A stretch of 40,863 nt of DNA from Planctomycetota bacterium (GTDB lineage Bacteria > Planctomycetota > Phycisphaerae > Phycisphaerales > SM1A02): NCBI GenBank assembly GCA_003671055.1, contig QWPV01000020.1, forward strand, positions 1 to 40,863. The letters run 5' to 3'. A program made the translations under genes and the position numbers. The notes under the pieces were generated by a model that ran no database searches, had not been told where the DNA came from, and saw nothing but the letters and a program-made list of their open reading frames with translations. This document shows, one piece after another, positions 24,787-32,988 of the stretch. Within the stretch, counting starts at the first letter, position 1; every line of letters starts with the position of its first letter.

Positions 24787-26616
24787 CTAGTTTAATCCTG
24801 CAAGACGGCGCACGGTCATCATGAAGGATCGCTTGAGTTGTGCGTGCATTGCGTAGACAGCGAATCCGTACGCGAGAATAGCGCCGATCGATCCAACCAC
24901 CAGCGAGACGCGCGCTGCGCCTTGATCGGCGAGACTTTCTGGAATCGCGGTGACTGGATCCACCGTCGCAACAAGCAGATTGATTGGGCTCAACGCAGCA
25001 AGTGCTGCGCCCACATACGGCACGGAGCGACCTGCCGCAAAGCCACACATCGCGAGAAGGAAACCGATCGAGAAGACGACGAGACTCGCGGCGATCACTG
25101 AACCAATCGTGCCCTTTGTTTTCACGGACCACTGCAAGCCGATCATCACTGTGAATGCGGATGCTGCGACCAACACAAGCGGCACAAGAATCGCGCCCTC
25201 GGGGAGCATGAGTGGCACTGCAGCCGGAGTAAGTCCAACCACCTCCATCACGACGACACCACTCGGTGCGCCGAATCCACCGCACAACACATAGACGGCG
25301 GCAATCGCAAGTGTTGCGAACGGCACGAGAATCATCGGCAGCAGGAACTGCACCAAACCCTGCAGTTTTCCCGCTAAATATGGCCCTGGTTGAATCGGCG
25401 TTGTCAGCAAGATGTCGAGCGTGCCGTCCTCGCGCTCGCGACTCACTGCGGTTGCGCTGAGGTTGAGTGCAGTGAGTAACACGACAATCATCTCCGCGCC
25501 GACAGTTGCAAGTAGACCGAGTCGAAGATCCCTTGGCGTGATCGAACCTTGATGATGCAGTCCAACTAAAACAAGTGCTGCGAGAATTCCCATCGCAAGA
25601 AAAATCCAACGCCCGACAACCCCCGCAGGACTCGCTGCGCGCAAACTTCGTTCACGCCACGCGATCGGATTGTTTCCCACGCGGCGCGACTCGCGCTCAC
25701 CACCCGTCATTCCAACCCCGAACAATTTGCTCCACCACGACGCGCTTCCTGGCGCGCGACCGAAGGAACGCACACGCAGCGTTGACCAGAGCACCATCGC
25801 AAAGGAACTCAAGATCGAGATCCAACAGAAGGTTGCCGTCGGATACGCGTGCCACGCGACAGAGATTGGATTGGTGAGTGTCTCCGCACCGCGAGGCACG
25901 TAGGTGTTCGCGGCAAGTAATGCTTCAAGCGCGAGAAATGGATTGAGTGGCGCGAAGAACGTCGTGTACGCCGCGCCAGTTCCTGCGCCAAGCGAGGTTC
26001 CGCCGCGCAGGTAGAGATCCGCGGCGTACGTGACGAAGACATACATCACGACTGCTGCGTAGAACACGAAGACCGCGCGCTTGCCGCCGGTGCGTGTCAC
26101 GCTGAGTGTCACTGCTGTCGCAGCCACGAAGAGCGCACTCGAACCAGCGACGAGGTAACTCAACACGATGGAACTTCCCGGAACGCCGCCGAAGAACTGC
26201 GTGAGGATGAAGAGTGGCAGCGTCGAGAGGATGAGCGCGAGGACGAAAAACAGTCGGCCGAAGAGATTGCCGAGCACGATCTGCAAATTGGAAAGTGGCG
26301 TAGTGAGGAGGATGTCCCAGGTGCGCGGATTCGCTTCTTGGACGATCGCGCCGGCCATGAAGACCGGTGTCAGAAGCACGATGAGCGCGACCTGCCCGAA
26401 CGAGACGACCGAGAATGCGTTTGCCCCCCGCTGCGCGAGCTGCCGCATGGTGGTGTCCGAGCCGAGCAAGTTCAAGAGAAGCACCGCGATCATGATCGCG
26501 AGGAAGCCAGCGCGCACATAGAGGTCGCGAGACCGCCGAGAGCCACCTCCAACGACGCGGATGCAGATCGGATTGGTGGGGAGGAGCCGAGAGAACCAGA
26601 GAACGATCGGAGGCAC
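24787..26616 (-). CDS. ABC-2 type transporter permease with two fused modules
   Basis: A 609-residue inner-membrane protein with two ABC-2 permease modules in tandem. The first has EANPRTWDILLTTPLSNLQIVLGNL, the second EREDGTLDILLTTPIQPGPYLAGKL. Both carry the DILLTTP coupling-helix motif that faces the ATPase, and each is followed by three or four transmembrane segments. The fusion could supply both membrane halves in one chain. No ATPase or exported substrate gene is adjacent. The GTG start has no Shine-Dalgarno but a TACGAT box 7 nt upstream. The DUF4139 gene follows in the same operon. Substrate unknown. Confidence 0.85.
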   Translation of the reverse strand: MPPIVLWFSRLLPTNPICIRVVGGGSRRSRDLYVRAGFLAIMIAVLLLNLLGSDTTMRQLAQRGANAFSVVSFGQVALIVLLTPVFMAGAIVQEANPRTWDILLTTPLSNLQIVLGNLFGRLFFVLALILSTLPLFILTQFFGGVPGSSIVLSYLVAGSSALFVAATAVTLSVTRTGGKRAVFVFYAAVVMYVFVTYAADLYLRGGTSLGAGTGAAYTTFFAPLNPFLALEALLAANTYVPRGAETLTNPISVAWHAYPTATFCWISILSSFAMVLWSTLRVRSFGRAPGSASWWSKLFGVGMTGGERESRRVGNNPIAWRERSLRAASPAGVVGRWIFLAMGILAALVLVGLHHQGSITPRDLRLGLLATVGAEMIVVLLTALNLSATAVSREREDGTLDILLTTPIQPGPYLAGKLQGLVQFLLPMILVPFATLAIAAVYVLCGGFGAPSGVVVMEVVGLTPAAVPLMLPEGAILVPLVLVAASAFTVMIGLQWSVKTKGTIGSVIAASLVVFSIGFLLAMCGFAAGRSVPYVGAALAALSPINLLVATVDPVTAIPESLADQGAARVSLVVGSIGAILAYGFAVYAMHAQLKRSFMMTVRRLAGLN

Positions 26617-26623
26617 GCGTGAA

Positions 26624-26629
26624 ATCGTA
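26624..26629 (-). promoter_or_regulatory. -10-like TACGAT, leaderless promoter of the ABC-2 permease operon
   Basis: TACGAT ends 7 nt before the GTG start; there is no Shine-Dalgarno. The -35 region is poor. Confidence 0.5.
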
Positions 26630-27085
26630 CCTTGACCCCGCGCGGGAATCGTCAGATACTCACCAATGTCTAGCCGCCGTACTTGCGCCTAGATCGGGCT
26701 TGAGCGTCCGACGTTCAACTCCGTTTCCTCCCGTGTTGCATTGGCGCTTCGCGCTTCGCGACCGTTCACAGGAGCGCTGGTCTCAACCGCCAGCACTCCC
26801 GGTCAGATCGCTGACCGATAGATCGACTGCTGCTATTGGTTCTCTTTCCCTCGGGTCTGCGTCCGAACATTTCATCTTTGATGCGTTTGAAGCACACAGC
26901 AAGGGTCCTATTGCGCGGCGTTGTGTGTTCGTATGGTGGCTCACAAAGCCTCTGTTGTTGCGTAGCACATTGATGAGTGTCAAGATGGTGTAGGCGCACG
27001 GTGAGGCAAGAGCAGTCGACTGAACGAGTCATGGAGTATGCGGAACGCTTGATGCAAGCGGGCTTCGCTTTGTTCACCCTCCATT
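26630..27085. other. Divergent intergenic region between the ABC-2 permease and rny
   Basis: No gene recognised. The region holds an 18-bp hairpin with a 7-bp stem (CGGTCAG / CTGACCG, 26800-26817), a nearby weaker one (GCTGG / CCAGC, about 26776-26794), the palindrome CAGTCGACTG (27013-27022), and competing hairpins just before the rny ribosome site. I see no convincing promoter for rny, tRNA, or known RNA family. A small untranslated RNA or a long rny leader is possible. Confidence 0.4.
27046..27070 (+). promoter_or_regulatory. Mutually exclusive hairpins in the rny leader
   Basis: CGCTTG (27046-27051) can pair with CAAGCG (27055-27060). The same middle arm can instead pair with CGCTT (27066-27070). 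The structure lies 15 nt before the rny Shine-Dalgarno. Confidence 0.3.
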
Positions 27086-27090
27086 GGAGG
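27086..27090 (+). promoter_or_regulatory. Ribosome binding site GGAGG
   Basis: GGAGG ends 5 nt before the GTG at 27096 and fixes the rny start. The in-frame TTG at 27084 overlaps the site itself and is unlikely to be used. Confidence 0.8.
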
Positions 27091-27095
27091 CCACC

Positions 27096-28736
27096 GTGCT
27101 GCAGCTCCTTCTTCAAACAACCAACGCCCCCGAGTCTTCTGTGTCTATCGGCGTGATTCTGCTTATCGGTGGCACTGCTGTCGTTGCCGGTGTCGCTGGG
27201 GTGCTCATCAGCGGGCTCGTGACTGGCCGATCGCTGAAGTCGGCGCGCACGGAAGCGGAGCGGATCGCGACGGATGCGAAGGCGCAGTCCGAACTCCATT
27301 CGGAAAAACTTCGCGCCGAGGCAGAGTCCAAGGCGCGCGGCGTCGAACTCGCTGCCGAGAAGCGCGCAACAGAGCGACGAACGACCGCCGATCGCGAAAT
27401 GCAATCGCAGCAAGCCAAACTCGACGAGAGTCTCAGTCGAGCAACAAAGCGCGAAGAAACGCTGGATCGAAAACTCGAAACGATCTCGCAGCGCGAAATG
27501 AAGATTGACTCGCGGGAGACTGAACTCAAAGAAGCGAATCTCGCCGCTGAAGCGATTGCAAAGGAAAACACGCGCATCCGGACTGATCTCCAGGGTCGCC
27601 TGTCGGTGATGAGCGGGCTCAGCCGCGAAGAGGCCACCGAAGCGTTTATGACGGAGGTTCGCGACGAATGCGCGCACGACGGCACCACGCTTCGCCAGAA
27701 GATTCTCGATGAAGCCACGCGCGATGCGAAGGCAAAGGCTCGTGAAATCACGCTCATGGCGATTCAGCGATTCGCCGCAGAGAGCGTCGCGGAATCCACC
27801 GTGCGCTCGATCAAGATTCCTAGCGAAGACATGAAGGGTCGCATCATCGGTCGCGAAGGTCGCAACATTCGCGCGATCGAAAAAGCGACCGGCGCGGACA
27901 TCCTCATCGACGACACGCCAGGCGTGATCAGCGTCAGTTGCTTCGATCGCGTGCGCCAAGCCATTGCGTCTGAAGCGCTGCAGCGGCTCGTTGCGGATGG
28001 TCGCATTCATCCTTCGCGCGTCGAAGAACTTGTCGAGCAAACGAAGCGCGACATCGAAGAACGCATTCAGAAGATGGGCAACGATGCTGCGGTGGAAGCC
28101 GACATCCGCGGTCTGCATCCAAAGGTCATCGAAGCACTCGGCAAGATGCACTTCCGCACCAGCTACGGACAGAACGTGTTGCGTCACTCGGTTGAAGTCG
28201 CGTTCCTTAGTCAGATGATCGCGGATCAACTCGGCTTCAACGGGGCGATCGCGCGTCGATGCGGGCTCCTTCATGACATCGGAAAAGCGATGGATCATGA
28301 GATGGAAGGCGGCCACCCTGCGATCGGCGCAGAGTTCCTCAAGAAGTACGGCGAGAAGAGCGAGGCTGTGCTCAACGCTGTTGCAGGCCATCACGGCGAT
28401 ATTCCCGCGACGACTGCGTACACGCCCATCATCATGGCAGCAGATGCCATCTCGGGCGCACGCCCTGGCGCACGACGCGAGTCGATGGAGCTCTACATCA
28501 AGCGCCTCGAGCAACTCGAAGCGATTGCGAAGGAGAATCCGCACATCATCGAAGCGCACGCGATTCAAGCAGGACGCGAAGTTCGCGTGATCCTCGATGC
28601 GAAGCGCGCAGATGACGCGACGGCGTTCGCTATCGCGGAAGCCATCGCCAAGCGCATCGAAGCCGAGATGACCTTCCCCGGCGAGATAAAGGTGACAGTG
28701 CTGCGCGAAGTGCGTGCTGAAGCGATCGCGCGTTAA
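27096..28736 (+). CDS. rny: Ribonuclease Y
   Basis: A membrane-anchored endoribonuclease that starts mRNA decay. The 546-residue product has the standard order of parts. An N-terminal transmembrane helix (VSIGVILLIGGTAVVAGVAG, about residues 17-36) is followed by a long charged coiled coil to about 190. The KH RNA-binding domain contains MKGRIIGREGRNIRAIEKAT, near residue 245. The HD phosphohydrolase domain starts around 360, with RHSVEVAFLSQMIA and the metal-binding LLHDIGKAMDHE near 390, then GHHGDI. Start is GTG with a strong GGAGG. The leader can form alternative hairpins. It converges with the RsbW-like gene, 15 bp apart, with no obvious terminator. Confidence 0.96.
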   Translation: MLQLLLQTTNAPESSVSIGVILLIGGTAVVAGVAGVLISGLVTGRSLKSARTEAERIATDAKAQSELHSEKLRAEAESKARGVELAAEKRATERRTTADREMQSQQAKLDESLSRATKREETLDRKLETISQREMKIDSRETELKEANLAAEAIAKENTRIRTDLQGRLSVMSGLSREEATEAFMTEVRDECAHDGTTLRQKILDEATRDAKAKAREITLMAIQRFAAESVAESTVRSIKIPSEDMKGRIIGREGRNIRAIEKATGADILIDDTPGVISVSCFDRVRQAIASEALQRLVADGRIHPSRVEELVEQTKRDIEERIQKMGNDAAVEADIRGLHPKVIEALGKMHFRTSYGQNVLRHSVEVAFLSQMIADQLGFNGAIARRCGLLHDIGKAMDHEMEGGHPAIGAEFLKKYGEKSEAVLNAVAGHHGDIPATTAYTPIIMAADAISGARPGARRESMELYIKRLEQLEAIAKENPHIIEAHAIQAGREVRVILDAKRADDATAFAIAEAIAKRIEAEMTFPGEIKVTVLREVRAEAIAR

Positions 28737-28751
28737 GCGATCAGCTCTCGC

Positions 28752-29192
28752 TCAATGCGAGTTCGGTCGCACATAGCTCATGCGCAGATGATTGCCTGGC
28801 GCGAGGTACTCGACCTCCGTCATGTATGCCTTCATGAGCATGACGCCGCGACCAGAGGGGATCTCGAGGTTTTCCTCGCGCGTGGGATCCGGCACGGCAT
28901 TCGGGTTAAACCCAGCGCCTTCATCCGTCACGTCGATGTCGATGCGATCAGCAGAGATGCAACTTCGGAAGTGCACCCGCTTCGTTTCGTCGGACTTGTT
29001 GCCGTGTCGAAAGGCGTTGACCACTGCCTCTTCAATCGCCAGTCGAATCGCAAATGTCGCCGCTTCATCAAAGCCGAATCGCAGCAGCGCGCTCGCGAAC
29101 TCATCTTGAAGTTCCTCAAGACCTGGACGCAAGCAGTGAAAAGCGCGCTCAATACGCGCGATTTCGTGTGGGATTTCGTGGGGCGCATTCAT
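28752..29192 (-). CDS. RsbW-type serine kinase / anti-sigma factor (HATPase)
   Basis: A 146-residue GHKL ATPase fold of the RsbW/SpoIIAB family, which binds a partner such as a sigma factor and phosphorylates a STAS-domain antagonist. The N box is AIEEAVVNAFRHGNK, the G1 box is DEGAGFNP and the G2 box is SGRGVMLMKAYM. The STAS gene lies 12 bp upstream on the same strand, giving the usual antagonist-kinase order. No sigma factor or PP2C phosphatase is adjacent, so what the switch controls is unknown. Confidence 0.88.
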   Translation of the reverse strand: MNAPHEIPHEIARIERAFHCLRPGLEELQDEFASALLRFGFDEAATFAIRLAIEEAVVNAFRHGNKSDETKRVHFRSCISADRIDIDVTDEGAGFNPNAVPDPTREENLEIPSGRGVMLMKAYMTEVEYLAPGNHLRMSYVRPNSH

Positions 29193-29204
29193 GTCGCGGA
29201 AACG

Positions 29205-29564
29205 TCACTTCTTCGTGAAACTACTCGCCGCTTGCTCGACGCTGTCGTGAATCGAGAAGAGACGGTTGAGTTTCGTGATCACAAACATCTCGTAGATTCG
29301 ACGGTCGATATTGGAAAGGCGTAACTCGCCGCTCTTCTTCTCGATGCTGTCCTTCAATGCCAAGAGCGTGCCAAGCGCAGCGCTCGACATGTGCTCGACA
29401 TTCTTGAAGCAGATGAGCACGCGCGGGCTCGCTTCCGTCTCGATCGCGGTGCGAATCTCCTGCTCGATCTGGTGGAGGTTCCCTTCATCGAGAATATTTT
29501 TCTCCACGAACTCAACGCGGGTGTAGCCATCGTGGCGACGAATATTCAGGAGTGAGAGAGGCAT
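29205..29564 (-). CDS. STAS-domain anti-sigma factor antagonist
   Basis: A 119-residue single STAS domain of the SpoIIAA/RsbV kind, partner of the kinase encoded 12 bp downstream. The phosphoacceptor region is NVEHMSSAALGTLLAL, with paired serines where the family has its regulatory serine. The ATG at 29564 gives MPLSLLNIRRHDG, a normal STAS beginning. An upstream GTG at 29615 would add 17 odd residues and is rejected. A promoter with TTGCCC and TACGCT lies about 64 bp upstream. It is the first gene of the two-gene module. Confidence 0.87.
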   Translation of the reverse strand: MPLSLLNIRRHDGYTRVEFVEKNILDEGNLHQIEQEIRTAIETEASPRVLICFKNVEHMSSAALGTLLALKDSIEKKSGELRLSNIDRRIYEMFVITKLNRLFSIHDSVEQAASSFTKK

Positions 29565-29627
29565 AGGTGGTTCCAGCGGTGATCGGGGGCGAACAGTCGC
29601 GCGGACATGACGCACTGCGAGGGAGGG

Positions 29628-29656
29628 AGCGTACCAACGCCCTGCATCGAGGGCAA
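29628..29656 (-). promoter_or_regulatory. Promoter of the STAS-kinase operon
   Basis: TTGCCC (29651-29656), a 17-nt spacer and TACGCT (29628-29633). The -35 box overlaps the end of the secretin terminator, so the two signals are packed together. Confidence 0.5.
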
Positions 29657-29689
29657 AAAGAACGGAGGCTCGTCGAAACGAGCCTCCGT
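29653..29689 (-). terminator. Intrinsic terminator after the secretin gene
   Basis: A perfect 11-bp stem, ACGGAGGCTCG with CGAGCCTCCGT, and a 6-nt loop, followed on the - strand by TCTTTTTG. It begins 27 bp beyond the secretin stop codon. Confidence 0.9.
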
Positions 29690-29715
29690 GAGAAACTCAG
29701 ATATTCAATCCTGCA

Positions 29716-32700
29716 TCAACCACCCATCGAGCCGATTTGCTCGGATAGGCCTGGGAAGAGTTCATCCTCGTTCTCCTGTTGGATCACGATTTCTGGACGA
29801 ATCAAGATGACGGTCGAAAGCTCTTCTTCTGAATCGATGCGATTCGTGAAGAAACGGTTCACGATTGGAATCTTCGAGAGCACTGGGATGCCAGACTCAA
29901 CTTCGAATTCCTTGAAGCGGCGTTGACCACCGAGGAGCATCGTGCCCTTATCTGGAACGCTTGCAGTCGTCGCGACCGAGGTCACGTTGATTTCTGGAAG
30001 CTGAATGACGCCTGTGAAGGTCGATGCACGACCGCCACCGATATCACCACCACCTGCCGCGCCCTGCACTGGGATGTCGCGGAACTTGAGATCATCGCTG
30101 ACGGAGAAGTTCACATTCATCGTCACGTAGCGGCGGTCTGCGGAGATCACGCCTTCGAGATCGAGCACGAAGCCGACCTGTACAACACCAACTTCGGGCT
30201 GGAACGCGCCGGACGAATCGCCGGTCACTGGAGTGAGACCTGAGATGAAGCTGACCTGCTTAGCAATCGTGATCCACGAGCGCTGCCCGTTGAACTGCGA
30301 GAGTCGTGGCGCAGACAACATGACGTTGCGCTGATCCGCTTGCGTCGCCTTGATGAGGAGATCGACTTGGATGTCATCCATGTACGACAACTGCGTAAAG
30401 CCCGCAGGTGTGAGGAGTGCTGCTTGTCCAACTGCACCGACCGCTGCGCCCGCGAGCCGCTCATCGAGAGCCAAGGAGTTCTGCGTGAAGCCGACGGGAG
30501 CCCAGCCCTCTTGACGGCGAACGGGTGCGCCTACAGGACCGTACACATACTCAATGCCGGTGCCGTCCGCAGTAGGGACACCAAACGCTGAACCAGATGC
30601 TGGCGTGTTGGAGATCTCTGGCGTGCCATCGAGGGTGCCGAAGATGACCGGATCCTTCAAGTTACCGTTGGTTGGACCTGCATTCTGGAAGAAGAAATCG
30701 CTGAGGTTGAAGTTTGGATCGGCCGCGCGCGCCTGATTCCACATGTCATCGTTCGTGTTGAAGTAGAGATCGAGATCGATGCCGACTTGTTCGAACCATT
30801 CTGTGGTCACGGAGAGAAGACGAGTCTCGTAGCTGATCTGCAGCGCGCGGATAGCGCGGAGTTGGCTCAGAAGACTTTCAATCTCGCGGTGATTGCGCGA
30901 TGTGTTCGTGATGATCAAGTTGCCGTTGAGCTCTTGAAGCTTGCCGGTGTCGCCACCTGCATCAACCCAACCTGCAGGATCAACTTCTTCTTGGATGATC
31001 GTCTTGATTTGAAGAATGAGTTCTTCGCGGGTCTTGCGCTCGGGGTCCTCCTCTGGATCTCCAATGAGACCACCGCCACCACCGCTGCCACCACCGCCGC
31101 CGCCACCCATTCCGCCACCACCACCACCACCGCCGCCGAAGCCGCCACCACCACCGCTACCGCCACCACCACCGCCACTACCACCGCTGCCACCGCCGCT
31201 GCCCTGCGAGAGCGCAGCGCCTAGGTTGAAGTCAGGAGCGTTGTTGAAGTACGGGACTTCAAACAGGAGATCGCGGATGTCGTAGACAACGAGGAAGGTC
31301 TTCTTGCGAAGTGCTTCAGCAGAACTGACGACGATGATGCCATCTTCGATCGAGAAATCTGGGTGCGAAAGATCATCGCCCATTTGCTCGAGGACACGCT
31401 TGAGCGCGACATCGCCTGGGATGTTGTTGAGCTCGAGTGTTACTGTGTCTTCTGGATTGATGCCGGAGGCTTCGAGCGCCTTCCAATCTGGGTAGAAGTC
31501 TGCGCCAGTTGTCTGCTTCATGTAATTGAAGACAGACGCAACATCGTTGTTGTTGAAGTTGACGGAGACTGGACCGCTCAGTTGATTCATCGTCTGCTGA
31601 TTCTGCGCGGTCTCTTGGAAGCCTGAGGCCTGATTGCGCTTACGCAATTCCGAGAGTTGCATCCAGTTGTCGGGATACTCAAGCACGCCCGTGAGCGATC
31701 GCCCCTTCGGCCGTGGCATGGTTGCCTTTGGTGGAACTGTTGCCGCGAGGTTGTCGATTTCGAACTGTCCGTAGGCTTCGCTGCGTCGCACCTGAATCTC
31801 TGAGTACTGACGGTACGCATTCGCAGTCTTGATCGCATCACGAAGCGCGAGCGCTGCAGGATTGTTGGGATCGAGTTGCAGCGCGGTCTCCAGCGCTTCG
31901 AGTGCTTGCGTGTAGTTGAACTCGCGTTGCAGTTGACGCACGCGGAGAAGGATCTCATTGATCTGTTGGTGACGCTGCGCGATCGCTTGGGCTTGCGCCT
32001 TCGCTGCTGCGGAGGAAGCCTCGCTGCGGACGCGATCTTCTTCCACCATCTTCTGCGCCATACGGCCATCTTGCACTTGAATGAGCAAGCGCTCGAGTTC
32101 AGTCGAGAGCTTGTTGTACTCAGTAAGTGGAAGAATGCTGCGAGCGGTGTCGAGCTTCGCGCGAGCTGCGACGATGGTCGATTCGGCCGTGTTGTAATCG
32201 CCAACGTTGACGAGCTGGTTCGCGCGTTCGATCGCGGTATCTGCAGTGACGCGTGCGCGCTGCTGCAGAAGACCGAGGTCATTCTGCGTCTGATTCAACA
32301 GCGATGCCTGATCGAGTTGCGCCTTCGCTTGCTCAATCATCTGAATCGATTGCGCGTCGCCCGGCGATGCCATTTGAACCTGCGACCACGCTGCAATTGC
32401 GTTGTTCCAATCGGACTTCGAGGTGAACGCCTGCGCGGTTGCGCGGAGTTCATCAACGGTTGGACCAGCTGGAACTGGAGGCGCTGGTGGTTCGACTGGT
32501 GTTGGCGCTGGCTCGACGGCCGGCTCTGGTGTTGGTTCGGGAGCTGGCTCGCTCGGTGCTGGCTCCGCTGGTGGATCCTGCATTGTTACGGTTGCGTTTA
32601 CTCGCGTCAGCGCGATCGTTCCCACGAGCGCGATGGCCATGAGGCTTGTGAAGGGGCGTGCTGCGAAAATTCCGCGCAAACCTGTCTCAATGATCATCGA

Positions 32701-32724
32701 CGAAACCAACTTGAATCGCTGCAT
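29716..32724 (-). CDS. Secretin (type II/III secretion or type IV pilus outer-membrane channel) with TPR region and polyglycine insert
   Basis: A 1002-residue outer-membrane secretin. In order: signal segment about 25-45 (SLMAIALVGTIALTRVNA); proline/glutamate linker 49-86; TPR and coiled-coil region about 90-330 (TQALEALETALQLDPNNPAA); a secretin N-type domain about 380-470 (VSVNFNNNDVASVFNYM); a 45-residue glycine-rich insert 508-552; a second N domain with NGNLIITNTSRNHREIESLL; then the beta-barrel core with SYETRLLSVTTEWFEQVGIDL and, near the end, VPDKGTMLLGGQRR followed by SGIPVLSKIPIVNRFF, the classic gate motif. AGGAG 6 nt upstream fixes the start. No GspE, GspF or pilin gene is adjacent. 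The 264 bp upstream up to carA hold no recognised gene or clear promoter. Confidence 0.92.
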   Translation of the reverse strand: MQRFKLVSSMIIETGLRGIFAARPFTSLMAIALVGTIALTRVNATVTMQDPPAEPAPSEPAPEPTPEPAVEPAPTPVEPPAPPVPAGPTVDELRATAQAFTSKSDWNNAIAAWSQVQMASPGDAQSIQMIEQAKAQLDQASLLNQTQNDLGLLQQRARVTADTAIERANQLVNVGDYNTAESTIVAARAKLDTARSILPLTEYNKLSTELERLLIQVQDGRMAQKMVEEDRVRSEASSAAAKAQAQAIAQRHQQINEILLRVRQLQREFNYTQALEALETALQLDPNNPAALALRDAIKTANAYRQYSEIQVRRSEAYGQFEIDNLAATVPPKATMPRPKGRSLTGVLEYPDNWMQLSELRKRNQASGFQETAQNQQTMNQLSGPVSVNFNNNDVASVFNYMKQTTGADFYPDWKALEASGINPEDTVTLELNNIPGDVALKRVLEQMGDDLSHPDFSIEDGIIVVSSAEALRKKTFLVVYDIRDLLFEVPYFNNAPDFNLGAALSQGSGGGSGGSGGGGGGSGGGGGFGGGGGGGGGMGGGGGGGSGGGGGLIGDPEEDPERKTREELILQIKTIIQEEVDPAGWVDAGGDTGKLQELNGNLIITNTSRNHREIESLLSQLRAIRALQISYETRLLSVTTEWFEQVGIDLDLYFNTNDDMWNQARAADPNFNLSDFFFQNAGPTNGNLKDPVIFGTLDGTPEISNTPASGSAFGVPTADGTGIEYVYGPVGAPVRRQEGWAPVGFTQNSLALDERLAGAAVGAVGQAALLTPAGFTQLSYMDDIQVDLLIKATQADQRNVMLSAPRLSQFNGQRSWITIAKQVSFISGLTPVTGDSSGAFQPEVGVVQVGFVLDLEGVISADRRYVTMNVNFSVSDDLKFRDIPVQGAAGGGDIGGGRASTFTGVIQLPEINVTSVATTASVPDKGTMLLGGQRRFKEFEVESGIPVLSKIPIVNRFFTNRIDSEEELSTVILIRPEIVIQQENEDELFPGLSEQIGSMGG
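31069..31203 (-). repeat. GGN-codon low-complexity tract in the secretin gene
   Basis: The tract encodes 45 residues, of which 38 are glycine, 5 serine, 1 phenylalanine and 1 methionine. The longest unbroken glycine run is nine. Near-identical GGT/GGC codons make it prone to replication slippage in steps of 3 bp. Confidence 0.9.
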
Positions 32725-32730
32725 GCAGTT

Positions 32731-32735
32731 CTCCT
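32731..32735 (-). promoter_or_regulatory. Ribosome binding site AGGAG
   Basis: AGGAG ends 6 nt before the ATG of the secretin gene. Confidence 0.75.
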
Positions 32736-32988
32736 AGTCAACAAGGTCCGTTCGATTCGCGCGCTGTTAAGACAGTTCGCGATTGACTCGGCTCGTTGAG
32801 CTCTCTACAGTCCAATGGGGGAACAACTCACTTGGAAAGCCGCAAACAGCGACCCGCCAATACGCACAGAACCACCGTTTCTTCACAATGCGCAATGAGC
32901 GCAGTGCTTCGAAGGGGGTGGCGCAAGGTACAACCGCGCTCCACGCTCCGCAAGGCAACGATTCAGTTGAAGTGTGAAACAAGTGCGC

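Noticed and set aside
26619-26993. A 124-codon + strand frame between the ABC-2 permease and rny
   Set aside because: No ribosome site, composition like random translation, no recognisable motif.
26766-28568. A 600-codon open frame on the - strand opposite RNase Y
   Set aside because: It lies entirely across the rny gene and its leader, its residues are arginine-, histidine- and cysteine-rich as expected from reading GC-rich codons backwards, and it resembles no family. rny itself is unmistakable.
31016-31285. A proline-run frame (89 codons, PPPPLPPPP) on the + strand
   Set aside because: Complement of the polyglycine tract in the secretin; no start signal.
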